DNA of 64,000 nt from Flavobacterium salilacus subsp. salilacus (GCF_004634195.1 NZ_SKBP01000001.1:186001-250000), one strand, 5' to 3'; shown: positions 8,899 to 18,276, counted from the first letter of the stretch. Numbers and translations: made by a program. The notes: generated from the letters alone by a model not told the origin.

Positions 8899-9524
8899 GA
8901 TAAAGTTATTTGGTTAGAAAAACGGTCTTTCAGCCTTTGGTCGTGGGTTACAATTACTAACGCCGTGCCATACTGTTTTGCCAAACCCGAAAGCATATCG
9001 GCTACAATAAAAGCGTTTTCATCATCGAGGCTCGAGGTGGGTTCGTCAGCCAAAAGCAATTTGGGTTCGTTGATTAAAGCTCGTGCTATTGAAGCTCGTT
9101 GCTGCTGCCCGATACTCAGTTGTGAAGGGAGTTTATGCATCTGGTCTTTCAGCCCCAGTTGTTCCAGTAGTTGCCGGGCTTTTTGTACCGCCTGCCTGCC
9201 TGTGGCAAGCCACGAAGCCAAAACAACATTTTCTTCTACACTTAAAGATTCTACAAAATATGATTGCTGTAGTACCAGCCCTATATTTTGCCCTCTGAAA
9301 CGGTCTAATTTTTTATCGGATAATGTAGGTAAGTTGGTATCTTCAATACGTATCTCTCCCGACTGCGGCTTGAGTAAACCGCCCAAAAGGTGTAGCAATG
9401 TAGTTTTACCTTTACCGGAACCACCTGTTATTAATAAGGTTTCTCCGCGTTGTGCTGTTATATCAGGGAAATTAAATTCAGTGCCTTTTCCGTACGAAAA
9501 CTGAATATTTCTTGTACTTATCAT
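8895..9524 (-). CDS. ABC transporter ATP-binding protein (LolD/MacB-type)
   Basis: The protein has 209 residues and one nucleotide-binding domain: Walker A GGSGKGKTT, Q-loop, signature LSIGQQQRASIARAL (the usual LSGGQ is LSIGQ), Walker B LLLADEPTSSLD, and the switch His in VTHDQ. The closest general types are LolD, MacB and FtsE, consistent with the MacB-like permease gene overlapping it by 4 bp. It is the first gene of a minus-strand operon that runs through the permease, the DUF3299-like protein, yjjG and an exported protein. The upstream region to radC (45 bp) shows no clear promoter box. Confidence 0.92.
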   Translation of the reverse strand: MISTRNIQFSYGKGTEFNFPDITAQRGETLLITGGSGKGKTTLLHLLGGLLKPQSGEIRIEDTNLPTLSDKKLDRFRGQNIGLVLQQSYFVESLSVEENVVLASWLATGRQAVQKARQLLEQLGLKDQMHKLPSQLSIGQQQRASIARALINEPKLLLADEPTSSLDDENAFIVADMLSGLAKQYGTALVIVTHDQRLKDRFSNQITLS

Positions 9525-9569
9525 GCAGTAACATTTTATATGCCCTGCAAGTTAGGCAAAAAGCAGGGA

Positions 9570-10268
9570 TTATAAAACACCCTCATCGGCAAAACTGTAG
9601 TACCCGTTTTCGGTTACAATTACATGATCCAGTACACTAATATTAAGGCTTTTTCCTGCTGTCTTTAATTGGCGTGTTATATTTTTATCTTCATCACTTG
9701 GTCGTAGGTTTCCCGAAGGGTGATTGTGTACCACAATAATTCCTACGGCATTTTGTTCCAATGCGGTTTTAAACACAATGCGAACATCAACCACAGTACC
9801 TGTAATACCTCCTTTACTCAATTGGTTTTTATAAATTACTTTGTTGGAATTATTAAGGTAAATAATCCAAAATTCCTCATGGGGCAATTCGCCTATTATG
9901 GGTTGCATAATCTGGAAAACAGCACGGCTGGACGTAATTTGTTTCAGGTCGATACCATCCTCTTCCCTGCGCCTGCGTCCGAGTTCCATAGCTGCGGCAA
10001 TACTTATGGCTTTGGCTTCGCCTATCCCTTTAAACTGCATGAGTTGTTGTAAAGAGAGTTTGCCCAAAGCATTCAGGTTATTATCTACACTTGCCAGTAT
10101 GCGCTTACTCAGTTCTACCGCGCTTTCATTTCGACTGCCCGAACCGATAAGAATGGCAATAAGCTCGGCATCGCTAAGAGCGGTTTTACCTTTTTGCATC
10201 AATTTCTCACGAGGCTTGTCGTCTTCTGCCCAGTGTTTTATCGAAAAGGGGCTTTGTGTTTCTTCCAT
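9570..10268 (-). CDS. radC: RadC family protein (JAB/MPN domain)
   Basis: The protein has 232 residues: an N-terminal helix-hairpin-helix part (QLMQFKGIGEAKA) and a C-terminal JAB1/MPN-like metal domain with Glu131, HNHPSG (181-186) and the downstream Ser-x-x-Asp (SDED). The complete JAMM-like metal site suggests a metallo-isopeptidase or nuclease fold. The historical DNA repair role of RadC is not well supported experimentally. The ATG at 10268 fits the normal family start (SIKHWAEDDKPREKL). It lies just upstream of the ABC operon on the same strand but is probably separate. Confidence 0.93.
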   Translation of the reverse strand: MEETQSPFSIKHWAEDDKPREKLMQKGKTALSDAELIAILIGSGSRNESAVELSKRILASVDNNLNALGKLSLQQLMQFKGIGEAKAISIAAAMELGRRRREEDGIDLKQITSSRAVFQIMQPIIGELPHEEFWIIYLNNSNKVIYKNQLSKGGITGTVVDVRIVFKTALEQNAVGIIVVHNHPSGNLRPSDEDKNITRQLKTAGKSLNISVLDHVIVTENGYYSFADEGVL

Positions 10269-10366
10269 ACCAATTTTAAGAAGTGATAGGTGCTAATATA
10301 CCCTTTTTTTAAAAACGGATATACTATGTGTAAATATTCTTACGTTTTTATAACAAACCAACTGAT

Positions 10367-10936
10367 ATGAAATACATTATACCTTTATTATTTCTATTAC
10401 TAAGCCCTGTTCAGGATACTTTTTCGGAAAAACTTTCTGATGCTGCGATATCGCTTACAAAAGATTATGTACACTATGATGGCAGTTACCGTAAGATATC
10501 CTACCCTAATGGCGATGTACCTAAAAATGTGGGTGTATGTACGGATGTAGTAATACGTGCCTACCGTAAACTGGGCGTTGATCTGCAAAAAGAGGTACAC
10601 GAAGACATGAAAGCGAATTTTTCGAAATATCCTAAAAACTGGGGTATGAAACATACAGACACCAATATTGACCACAGGCGTGTGCCTAACCTGCAAACAT
10701 TCTTTACACGAAAAGGGAAATCATTATCTGTTACTCAAAATGCTGCCGACTATAAACCGGGCGACATTGTAACTTGGATGCTTACCCCCAGCCTGCCCCA
10801 TATAGGCATTGTGGTGAACCGAAAATCAAAAGACGGTAAACGCTATATGATAGTACACAATATCGGGAGCGGGCAAAACCTTGAAGATTGTCTTTTCAGT
10901 TATACCCTGTCGGAGCATTACAGATATGCTCCCTAA
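10367..10936 (+). CDS. DUF1287 (YijF-like) exported protein
   Basis: The protein has 189 residues with a signal peptide (MKYIIPLLFLLLSPVQ). The DUF1287 hallmarks are present: YPNGDVPKNVGVCTDVV with Cys58, a conserved KHTDTNIDHRRVPNL, and PHIGIVV with His145. The Cys followed by a late His resembles NlpC/P60 or CHAP-type thiol peptidases, so a cell-wall amidase-like role is possible, but none is established for the family. It is preceded by 98 bp after the divergent radC gene. It ends one base before the opposing mpl gene; the two 3' ends nearly touch and no terminator is visible there. Confidence 0.86.
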   Translation: MKYIIPLLFLLLSPVQDTFSEKLSDAAISLTKDYVHYDGSYRKISYPNGDVPKNVGVCTDVVIRAYRKLGVDLQKEVHEDMKANFSKYPKNWGMKHTDTNIDHRRVPNLQTFFTRKGKSLSVTQNAADYKPGDIVTWMLTPSLPHIGIVVNRKSKDGKRYMIVHNIGSGQNLEDCLFSYTLSEHYRYAP

Positions 10937-10937
10937 C

Positions 10938-12296
10938 CTATAAGAGCGTCTTAACTTCATCAAAATTAAGTCCGCCATAATTACCGGAACTCATTAATAG
11001 TAAAGCCATTCCTCCATCACTTTTATTCAAATTGAAAAGGTAGTCTTTAAACTCCGTAGGATTAGTATAAATAATCAAATCTTCACGGTTGAATGCTTTG
11101 GCAATCTGCTCATAAGTAACCTCTTCAAGCTGTTTTATTTTTACCGCGTCCGGGGAATAAAACACCACGGCTACATCGGCATTATCCAAAGCCCCTTCAT
11201 ATTCCTTTAAAAATTCAGCATTAAGGCTGCTGTAAGTATGCAGTTCAAGGCAGGCAATCAATGTACGGTCAGGATACTGTTCTTTTACCGCCTTAGTAGT
11301 TGCAGCTACTTTACTGGGCGAATGGGCAAAGTCTTTATAGGCTACATTCTTACCACTCTCCGCTATTTTTTCAAGGCGTTTGCTGGCTCCTTTAAAGGTG
11401 GCAATGGCTTCATAAAAATCAGCTTCATCCACACCCATATTCTGGCATATCCATTTCGCTCCCGCAAGATTGTTTAGGTTATGTGCGCCAAATACCTCTA
11501 TCGGCATTGGTCCTTCGGGCGTTTCAAGATAGGTAACACCATTTTGCACGGTATATTCAGGAGTATGGTATGGTAATTTACGTATGGGGTTGGTAGCAGC
11601 TTCTGCTACGCGCTTTACTTCAGGGTCATTTTCGTTATACACCAAAATACCGCCATTGGTTATCTGCTGAATGAATACTTCAAACTGCTCTACATAATTC
11701 TCATACGTAGGAAACACGTTAATATGATCCCAGGCTATGCCACTTATCAAGGCAATATTGGGCTGGTATAAGTGAAATTTCGGTCGTCTGTCCATAGGAG
11801 ATGAGAGGTATTCATCGCCTTCCAGCACTATAAAGTCATTATCTGCCGTGAGGCGCACCATAGTATCAAAACCTGCAAGCTGAGCCCCCACCATATAATC
11901 TACATCAATATTGTGATAGTGCATTACGTGCAGTATCATACTGGTAATGGTGGTTTTGCCATGCGAACCGCCTATTACTACTCGTGTTTTATCTTTAGAT
12001 TGCTCATAAAGAAACTCTGGGTACGAATATATTTTCAAACCAAGTTCTTGTGCTTTCAGCAATTCCGGATTATCAGCTTTGGCATGCATACCTAATATTA
12101 CCGCATCAATGTCGGTAGTTATTTTCTCAGGAAACCAACCCATTTCGGCAGGTAATAATCCTTTATTTTCCAGCCTTGTACGTGACGGCTCGAATATAGC
12201 ATCATCACTACCGGTTACTTTATATCCTTTTTCATGAAGCGCCAATGCAAGGTTGTGCATAGCAGCACCGCCTATGGCAATAAAATGTGTACGCAT
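10938..12296 (-). CDS. mpl: UDP-N-acetylmuramate:L-alanyl-gamma-D-glutamyl-meso-diaminopimelate ligase (Mpl)
   Basis: The 452-residue Mur ligase has an N-terminal Rossmann domain (FIAIGGAAMHNLA), the ATP loop GGSHGKTTITSM (109-120), a central ATPase domain (LEGDEYLSS) and a C-terminal domain (KDFAHSPSKVAAT). The very short N-terminal variant and the FAHSPSK motif distinguish Mpl from MurC. Mpl ligates recycled murein tripeptide directly to UDP-MurNAc in the cytoplasm. A TACTTTTG -7 box lies 17 bp upstream of the ATG. A terminator belonging to the upstream S46 gene separates the two transcripts. No peptidoglycan-recycling partners are adjacent. Confidence 0.93.
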   Translation of the reverse strand: MRTHFIAIGGAAMHNLALALHEKGYKVTGSDDAIFEPSRTRLENKGLLPAEMGWFPEKITTDIDAVILGMHAKADNPELLKAQELGLKIYSYPEFLYEQSKDKTRVVIGGSHGKTTITSMILHVMHYHNIDVDYMVGAQLAGFDTMVRLTADNDFIVLEGDEYLSSPMDRRPKFHLYQPNIALISGIAWDHINVFPTYENYVEQFEVFIQQITNGGILVYNENDPEVKRVAEAATNPIRKLPYHTPEYTVQNGVTYLETPEGPMPIEVFGAHNLNNLAGAKWICQNMGVDEADFYEAIATFKGASKRLEKIAESGKNVAYKDFAHSPSKVAATTKAVKEQYPDRTLIACLELHTYSSLNAEFLKEYEGALDNADVAVVFYSPDAVKIKQLEEVTYEQIAKAFNREDLIIYTNPTEFKDYLFNLNKSDGGMALLLMSSGNYGGLNFDEVKTLL

Positions 12297-12313
12297 GTTT
12301 GTAATAATTTCCT

Positions 12314-12321
12314 CAAAAGTA
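12314..12321 (-). promoter_or_regulatory. -7 box of mpl
   Basis: TACTTTTG on the minus strand matches TAnnTTTG and ends 17 bp before the mpl ATG. No well-spaced -33 TTG is seen. Confidence 0.45.
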
Positions 12322-12344
12322 ACAAAACTACCTATGATTATGAA

Positions 12345-12376
12345 AATAAAAAAACGTCCCGCAAATGCGGGACGTT
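12345..12376 (-). terminator. Rho-independent terminator of the S46 peptidase gene
   Basis: Ten-bp perfect stem AACGTCCCGC (12353-12362) with GCGGGACGTT (12367-12376) around an AAAT loop. On the minus strand it is followed by a long T run (the A run at 12345-12354). It lies 27 bp past the peptidase stop codon. Confidence 0.9.
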
Positions 12377-12402
12377 CTTAATTTGAACCAATAATTATAT
12401 AA

Positions 12403-14547
12403 TTAACGAACAAGCGTCATTTCATCAACAATGTGTTTAGCGCCTGCATATTTGTCGATAATCCAAAGTACATAACGGATATCAACATTTATAGTGCGCT
12501 GTAAATCTTTATCAAAAATAACATCGCCTGCCATAGCTTCGATATTACCATCAAAAGCAAGACCTATAAGCTCTCCTTTACCGTTAAGTACCGGAGAACC
12601 TGAGTTACCTCCTGTAATATCATTATCTGTAAGGAAGTTTATCGGCATATAGCCTGCCTTGTCAGCATACTGACCGAAATCTTTCTTTTCGTAAAGCTCC
12701 ATCAGCCTTTTAGGAAGATCAAATTCCTCATCGTTTGGCTTGTATTTTGCTACTTCCCCTTTCATAGTGGTATAGTAGTTTACTTTAGCATCGTTTCTTT
12801 TATCAGCAGGAAGTGAGCGTACTTTACCATAGGTTAAACGCAGGGTACTGTTAGCATCGGGGTAGTATTTCTCATTTGGGTTAGCTTCGCGCATACCTTG
12901 CACTAATAAACGGAATGCTCGGGCATAATCGGCATCAAGTTGTGCCTGCTCATCCGTTTTAGCTCTGTATTGTGCAATGATAGCATTAGACAGTTTGTAT
13001 AACGAATCATTATTTAATGCATCAATATCAGGGTTTTGTAACCATGCTAATACTTTCTCTTTTGTTGTAAACATACTCGCATTAAATGCATTGTTTACAA
13101 AAGCTGTATAGTCATAATTGTTACTCTTTCCTACCTCATCAATGTATGATGCAATTGGGTAGCCTTTAGATTTTGTAGCATACAGGTTAAGTTGTGCAGC
13201 AAGCACATCCTTCTCTAATGGCAGGTATAGTGTTTTATATGACTCATTAACAGCCTCTTCAAGCTCCGGCAACATAGCTGCACGACCATTCTCGTTAGAA
13301 TTTGCATACGCCTGGAGTCCTCTGCCTAAGCTGTATGGCAATACGGCAAAAGTACTGGTACGCAATAAACCTGTAAGGTAGTTATCATGGCGTGCTTTCT
13401 CGTTAGTTTTAGCATAGTAGTTGTTTATCGTAGCGATAACCTCACCATACTTGGCTTTATTCTCTTTTTTATTTGCCCACTTGTTAAATTTCTCTTCATC
13501 TTTTGCTTTGGCAGCAGCCGTTTTGTGCTTAGTAAGCGCATCTATCATCCCTTGGCGGTTTTTCCAGTAATTGGCTACCTGTGCATATTGCGATGCATAG
13601 TTAAGGCGTACTTGGTCGCTTTTATCCATATGCACTTTCATCTTGTCCATACCTAACTTAGAAGCTTCTACCCATGCAGGATAAGCAAACTTAACGTTTT
13701 GCTCTATCCCTCCTGATGGCATCCAACGGTTGGTACGCCCGGGATAACCTAATATCATGGCAAAATCATTTTCCTGAACTCCTTGCATACTTACAGGAAG
13801 ATAGTGCTTTGGCTTTAACGGAACATTGTTTGGTGAATATTCGGCAGGGTTACCGTCTTTATCGGCATAAACACGAAACATAGAGAAATCTCCTGTGTGG
13901 CGTGGCCATTCCCAGTTATCAGTATCTCCACCAAATTTACCTATGCTTTCCGGCGGTGTACCTACCAAACGTACATCGGTATAATCCTGATATACAAAGT
14001 AGTAAAATTCGTTACCTTGGAAGAATGAACGTACAGATACGGTATATTTACCCCCCTCATTATTTTCCTGTTCTATTTTTGCAATTTCCTGATTAATGGC
14101 TTTTTCTCTTTCAGCCTCTGTCATCTGGTCGTTTACTTTGCCTAATATTCTTTTAGATACGTCGTCCATTCTTACAAAGAAACGTACATATAAATCTTTA
14201 GGTTTAAGCTCGCCTTGGCGGGTTGATGCCCAAAAGCCGTTTTTAAGATAGTTAGCTTCGGGAGTAGAAAGTTCTGCAATAGCATCATATCCACAGTGGT
14301 GGTTGGTTAATACCAGCCCTTCTTTCGAGATAATTTCGGCAGTACAACCTCCGTTAAACTGCACAATGGCATCTTTAAGGCTATGGTTGTTTATGCTGTA
14401 AATTTCATCAGGTGTAAGCTGAAGTCCCATTTTTTGCATATCCCTGTAGTTAAGGCGTTCAATATGCATCAGGAACCACATTCCTTCGTCTGCCCTTGCC
14501 GGCAATACCATGATAAGCATGGTTACAAACAAAATTAGTTTTTTCAT
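12403..14547 (-). CDS. S46 family dipeptidyl-peptidase, DPP7-like
   Basis: The start is taken at 14547 because MKKLILFVTMLIMVLPARA is a good signal peptide directly followed by the conserved DEGMWF. An in-frame ATG 12 codons upstream would bury it. The product has 714 residues, typical for S46. The catalytic His is in LTNHHCGYDA and the nucleophile is Ser649 in TGGNSGSP. Gly667, 18 residues after the Ser in FDGN, is the residue that in the characterised Porphyromonas enzymes separates DPP7 (Gly, hydrophobic P1) from DPP11 (Arg, acidic P1). The protein should therefore remove dipeptides with bulky hydrophobic second residues in the periplasm. It is monocistronic with its own terminator. Confidence 0.93.
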   Translation of the reverse strand: MKKLILFVTMLIMVLPARADEGMWFLMHIERLNYRDMQKMGLQLTPDEIYSINNHSLKDAIVQFNGGCTAEIISKEGLVLTNHHCGYDAIAELSTPEANYLKNGFWASTRQGELKPKDLYVRFFVRMDDVSKRILGKVNDQMTEAEREKAINQEIAKIEQENNEGGKYTVSVRSFFQGNEFYYFVYQDYTDVRLVGTPPESIGKFGGDTDNWEWPRHTGDFSMFRVYADKDGNPAEYSPNNVPLKPKHYLPVSMQGVQENDFAMILGYPGRTNRWMPSGGIEQNVKFAYPAWVEASKLGMDKMKVHMDKSDQVRLNYASQYAQVANYWKNRQGMIDALTKHKTAAAKAKDEEKFNKWANKKENKAKYGEVIATINNYYAKTNEKARHDNYLTGLLRTSTFAVLPYSLGRGLQAYANSNENGRAAMLPELEEAVNESYKTLYLPLEKDVLAAQLNLYATKSKGYPIASYIDEVGKSNNYDYTAFVNNAFNASMFTTKEKVLAWLQNPDIDALNNDSLYKLSNAIIAQYRAKTDEQAQLDADYARAFRLLVQGMREANPNEKYYPDANSTLRLTYGKVRSLPADKRNDAKVNYYTTMKGEVAKYKPNDEEFDLPKRLMELYEKKDFGQYADKAGYMPINFLTDNDITGGNSGSPVLNGKGELIGLAFDGNIEAMAGDVIFDKDLQRTINVDIRYVLWIIDKYAGAKHIVDEMTLVR

Positions 14548-14720
14548 TAATTTGATAGAAATAAGGTTAATAGTTAAAATCAATAGGTAAACGATATACT
14601 TAGGAATTGTTACACCGTTACTGAAATTTTATTTTTTGTAATGCGAAGATAGCTTTTTTTGAGAATTTCGTAAAATAAAGGCAATTTAAAAATTATATAA
14701 TTTTACATGAAACCTAACAA

Positions 14721-14742
14721 AAAAACGCCCGAAGGCGTTTTT
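14721..14742 (-). terminator. Terminator of obgE
   Basis: Stem AAAAACGCC (14721-14729) with GGCGTTTTT (14734-14742), CGAA tetraloop and flanking A/T runs. It begins immediately after the obgE stop codon (14743-14745). The A/T runs on both sides could let it act in both directions. Confidence 0.88.
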
Positions 14743-15753
14743 CTATTCTGTATCAACATTTAGCATCTGCCATAGTTTGTCTTTCAGTTCCGTAAGTCCC
14801 TGCTGCGCTACCGATGATATAAACATATAGGGTATTCCTTTAAAGTCTTTATCCAGTTGTGTTTTCATTTCCTTTTTCAGTTCTTCATCCAGCATATCGC
14901 TTTTAGATACTACAACCAGCCTGTCTTTATCCAGCATTTCTGGGTTATATCTCCTTAATTCATCAAGTAAAATATCATATTCTTTCTTTATATCCTCCGC
15001 ATCGGCAGGAACAAGAAACAGCAATGTAGAGTTTCGCTCTATATGTCTCAAAAAATAATGCCCCAGCCCCTTACCTTCGGCAGCACCCTCTATAATACCC
15101 GGTATATCGGCAATTACAAACGATTGAAAATCCCTGTAGGCGACAATTCCCAAATTAGGTTTTAATGTTGTAAAAGGATAGTCGGCTATTTTAGGTTTTG
15201 CAGAAGTAAGTACTGAAAGCAGTGTAGATTTTCCGGCATTGGGGAAACCTACCAAGCCCACATCGGCAAGTACTTTAAGTTCTAAAATTATATCAATCTG
15301 TTCGCCCTCCATACCCGGCTGCGCATAACGCGGTGTTTGGTTGGTCGAGCTACGAAAATGCCAGTTACCCAAACCGCCTTTACCGCCTTTGGCAAGTATT
15401 TTTTGCTCGCCGTCTTCGGTTATTTCAAAAAGTACTTCGTTGGTTTCTTTATCGCGTACTACGGTTCCTAAGGGTACTTCAATATATTTATCTTCACCAT
15501 CGGCGCCGGTACTGCGTGCGCTACCGCCATCGCCACCATGCCCTGCTTTAATGTGCCGTGCAAACTTGAGGTGAAACAATGTCCATAGCCCTTTGTTCCC
15601 TACCAAATATACGTGTCCGCCACGACCGCCGTCGCCACCGTCAGGACCGCCTTTTTCAATAAATTTTTCCCTGTGCAGGTGTGTAGATCCCTTCCCTCCT
15701 TTACCGGAGGCTACATATATCTTTACATAATCTACAAAATTTCCTTCTGTCAT
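14743..15753 (-). CDS. obgE: Obg family GTPase (ObgE/CgtA)
   Basis: The protein has 336 residues. The glycine-rich Obg fold (about 1-158, with [12 protein letters not shown] and [11 protein letters not shown]) precedes the G domain: G1 GFPNAGKST (169-177), G2/switch TTLKPN, G3 DIPGI, and G4 as SKSD in VVVSKSDML. The C-terminal OCT domain found in some Obg proteins is absent, as is usual in Bacteroidota. Obg is an essential GTPase for 50S ribosome maturation and stress control. It is preceded by the CNNM-type gene with a 78-bp gap and followed at once by a terminator, so it probably ends the hpt-adk unit. Confidence 0.95.
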   Translation of the reverse strand: MTEGNFVDYVKIYVASGKGGKGSTHLHREKFIEKGGPDGGDGGRGGHVYLVGNKGLWTLFHLKFARHIKAGHGGDGGSARSTGADGEDKYIEVPLGTVVRDKETNEVLFEITEDGEQKILAKGGKGGLGNWHFRSSTNQTPRYAQPGMEGEQIDIILELKVLADVGLVGFPNAGKSTLLSVLTSAKPKIADYPFTTLKPNLGIVAYRDFQSFVIADIPGIIEGAAEGKGLGHYFLRHIERNSTLLFLVPADAEDIKKEYDILLDELRRYNPEMLDKDRLVVVSKSDMLDEELKKEMKTQLDKDFKGIPYMFISSVAQQGLTELKDKLWQMLNVDTE

Positions 15754-15831
15754 TGTTTTTGTTTCGGGTTTCGGATTTTATACCAAATCCTGATTATTAA
15801 CTATTGGCTAATGCCTGATATCTTTTGGCTG

Positions 15832-17106
15832 TTACTCTTTTAGAGCCTTTACTTTTACTTTATCAATTTTAACACCATCCATTTTAAGGACTTCCAGTTC
15901 ATACAAGTTCCAAGCCAGTTTCTCTCCTTGTTTAGGTATGTATGATAATTCGGTCATAATAAGACCGCTCACAGTTGTTACTTCATAATCGCCTGTAAGC
16001 TCATCCAAATCAAAATAAGTAAGAAAGTCATGTAACGGGTAATGCCCATCCACTGTCCAGGTACCATCAGGGTTGGCTACTAATTGAAATTCATCATCAT
16101 AAAAATCAGAAGCATCTCCTACCAGTGCTTCCAGTATATCATTCAGCGTTATAATGCCCTGAAATACGCCATATTCATCGGTTACAAAAGCATAATGCAC
16201 TTTGGTTTTCTTAAATATTTCCAGTGCTTTGTATGCCGATGTGTGTTCTATTAAATATACGGGTTCTTTGGTTATATTCCTTAGGTTAAAGCCCGGCTTT
16301 TCATAATTGGCAAACATATCTTTTAATGACACCATACCCACCACGTCGTCAAGATTATCTTCGCATACGGGGTAAATGGAGTGCATTTCCTCAAGCATTA
16401 TTTCCTTAATACGGGTTTTATCTGCCTGAAATGTAAGGTAAGCTACTGATTTTCGGTGTGTCATCAGCGAGTTTACTTTCCTGTCGCCAATATGAAACAC
16501 ACGCTCCATAATATCATGTTCTATCTCCTGTACCTCTCCTCCTTCTGTTCCTTCTTTTATTATAGCTTTTATTTCTTCTTCGGTTACTTTGCCATCTGCC
16601 GTAGGGCGAATGTTAAATATTTTCATCAAAGAGTCGGTAGAGATCATTAATAACCATATAAATGGTGCTGTAATAATAGACACATACTTCATGGGCAACG
16701 CCACAAATTTTGCTATGGCTTCCGGATAAATAAGTCCCAAACGTTTGGGCATCAGTTCACCCAACACTAGCGTAAAAAATGTAAGTACTACAAGTACAAT
16801 GCCTACAGCTATATTTTCTGCATACGGCTCCAGTATCTCAAATTTACTTATAAAGGTCTCAACATCATCGGTAATTTTATCGCCACTATAAATACCGGTA
16901 AGAATCCCTATAAGTGTAATTCCTATTTGTACTGTAGATAGAAATTTATTGGGCGAGTTGGCTAGTTTTAATGCGGCTACTGCACTGGCATTTCCTTTTT
17001 TTGCAGCCGTTTCCAGACGGTTTTTTCTTGCAGAAATCAGTGCAATCTCCGACATGGAGAAAACACCATTAAGCAATATCAGTAATAATATTATGACTAT
17101 TTCCAA
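15832..17106 (-). CDS. CNNM/CorC-type transporter-associated membrane protein (hemolysin C family)
   Basis: The protein has 424 residues. The N-terminal DUF21/CNNM membrane domain (about 1-180, three to four helices, start NGVFSMSEIAL) is followed by a pair of CBS domains (about 215-345, with the linker MTHRKSVAYL) and a C-terminal CorC_HlyC domain (about 350-424). These proteins are implicated in Mg2+ or Co2+ efflux/homeostasis; the haemolysin name is historical. It starts 11 bp after adk on the same strand and is likely co-transcribed. Sub-family substrate assignment is not possible by eye. Confidence 0.9.
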   Translation of the reverse strand: MEIVIILLLILLNGVFSMSEIALISARKNRLETAAKKGNASAVAALKLANSPNKFLSTVQIGITLIGILTGIYSGDKITDDVETFISKFEILEPYAENIAVGIVLVVLTFFTLVLGELMPKRLGLIYPEAIAKFVALPMKYVSIITAPFIWLLMISTDSLMKIFNIRPTADGKVTEEEIKAIIKEGTEGGEVQEIEHDIMERVFHIGDRKVNSLMTHRKSVAYLTFQADKTRIKEIMLEEMHSIYPVCEDNLDDVVGMVSLKDMFANYEKPGFNLRNITKEPVYLIEHTSAYKALEIFKKTKVHYAFVTDEYGVFQGIITLNDILEALVGDASDFYDDEFQLVANPDGTWTVDGHYPLHDFLTYFDLDELTGDYEVTTVSGLIMTELSYIPKQGEKLAWNLYELEVLKMDGVKIDKVKVKALKE

Positions 17107-17117
17107 TCGTTGAAATT

Positions 17118-17693
17118 TTAGTTAAGTTTATCTATTACCAGGCTCAGCCTTTCGGTTACCTCAGTAATAGATCCTATACCGTTTACTGCATAAAATTTAT
17201 GCTGGTTTTTATAGTAATCCATCAAAGGAGCTGTTTTCTCGTTATATTCTTCATAACGGTTTCTTATCAGGCTTTCATCCTGGTCATCAGGTCTTCCGCT
17301 GGTTTTACCGCGTTCCAAAAGGCGCTGTATCAATATTTCATCGTCAGCTTCAAGGGCTACGGTAGCCGTTACTCTCCAGTCTTTGGTTGCCAAAAAAGTA
17401 TCTAGAGCTTCTGCTTGTGCAATCGTTCTGGGAAAACCGTCAAAAAGAAAACCTGCGGTGTCAGGGTGTTTTTCTACCTCATCCTGCAACATCTTTATGG
17501 TTATGGAATCAGGTACAAGGTCGCCCCTGTCTATAAACACTTTGGCTTCTCTGCCCAGTTGGGTGTCATTTTTAAGATTATACCGAAAAACATCTCCTGT
17601 AGAAATATGTGTAAGGTTGTATTTCGTTTTTAAAAACTCTGCCTGTGTTCCTTTTCCTGCTCCCGGTTTCCCGAATAATACGATATTAATCAT
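17118..17693 (-). CDS. adk: Adenylate kinase
   Basis: The protein has 191 residues. It has the P-loop GKPGAGKGT (8-16), the NMP-binding part with STGDVFR and DLVPD, the conserved GFPRTIAQAEALD, and the LID arginine motif LLERGKTSGRPDD. The LID is the short form without the zinc-type insert, common in Bacteroidota. It catalyses AMP + ATP to 2 ADP in the cytoplasm. It is located 21 bp after hpt and 11 bp before the CNNM gene, forming a purine-salvage pair with hpt. Confidence 0.96.
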   Translation of the reverse strand: MINIVLFGKPGAGKGTQAEFLKTKYNLTHISTGDVFRYNLKNDTQLGREAKVFIDRGDLVPDSITIKMLQDEVEKHPDTAGFLFDGFPRTIAQAEALDTFLATKDWRVTATVALEADDEILIQRLLERGKTSGRPDDQDESLIRNRYEEYNEKTAPLMDYYKNQHKFYAVNGIGSITEVTERLSLVIDKLN

Positions 17694-17714
17694 TATTGTT
17701 GTTATTGTTGTTAG

Positions 17715-18242
17715 TTATTGCAATTGGTATATTTCAGGTAAGTTGCGCCCCAGTCCGTCATAGTCCAGCCCAAAGCCTACTATAAATTTATTAGGAATTT
17801 CAAACCCTATATAGTCGAGCTTTACATCTTTAGTATAAGCCTCAGGTTTAAAAAACAGGGTGGCTATTTTAAGCGATTTTACTTTTTGCGCTTCAAACAT
17901 TTTTTTGAGTTCCACAACCGTATTGCCGGTATCTACTATATCTTCAATTATTATAACGGTTTTACCCTCCAAACTCTCACTAAGCCCTATCAGTTGCTTA
18001 ACATCGTTAGTAGATGCCGTACCTTCATAGGAAGACAGTTTTACAAAACTTACCTCGCAGGGTTTTTTATAATGTTTCATAAAGTCGGAAACCACCATAA
18101 AAGCACCGTTAAGCACTCCTACAAAAACAGGAATTTCATTTCCCATATCGTTTTCTACCTGCTTTGCCATACGTGCAATGGCGGTATCAATTTTGGCTGC
18201 GTCTATAAAAGGCACAAAATATTTATCGTGAAGCTGTATCAA
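17715..18242 (-). CDS. hpt: Hypoxanthine phosphoribosyltransferase
   Basis: The protein has 175 residues with the type I phosphoribosyltransferase PRPP loop VIIIEDIVDTGNT and the upstream FVGVLNGAFMV. It salvages hypoxanthine or guanine with PRPP. The ATG at 18242 is preceded by a TATATTTG box at 18269-18276. It is the first gene of the hpt-adk-CNNM-obgE group. Divergent from the helical-repeat gene. Confidence 0.94.
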   Translation of the reverse strand: MIQLHDKYFVPFIDAAKIDTAIARMAKQVENDMGNEIPVFVGVLNGAFMVVSDFMKHYKKPCEVSFVKLSSYEGTASTNDVKQLIGLSESLEGKTVIIIEDIVDTGNTVVELKKMFEAQKVKSLKIATLFFKPEAYTKDVKLDYIGFEIPNKFIVGFGLDYDGLGRNLPEIYQLQ

Positions 18243-18268
18243 TTTTTTTTATTATTGTAAATAATTTG

Positions 18269-18276
18269 CAAATATA
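18269..18276 (-). promoter_or_regulatory. -7 box of hpt
   Basis: TATATTTG on the minus strand, an exact TAnnTTTG match, 26 bp ahead of the hpt ATG. A TTT 23 bp further up is a weak -33 candidate. Confidence 0.55.

Noticed and set aside
15754..15831. Possible repeat upstream of obgE (GTTTCGGGTTTCGG)
   Set aside because: Short direct repeat only, similar to spacer DNA elsewhere; not enough to call an element.
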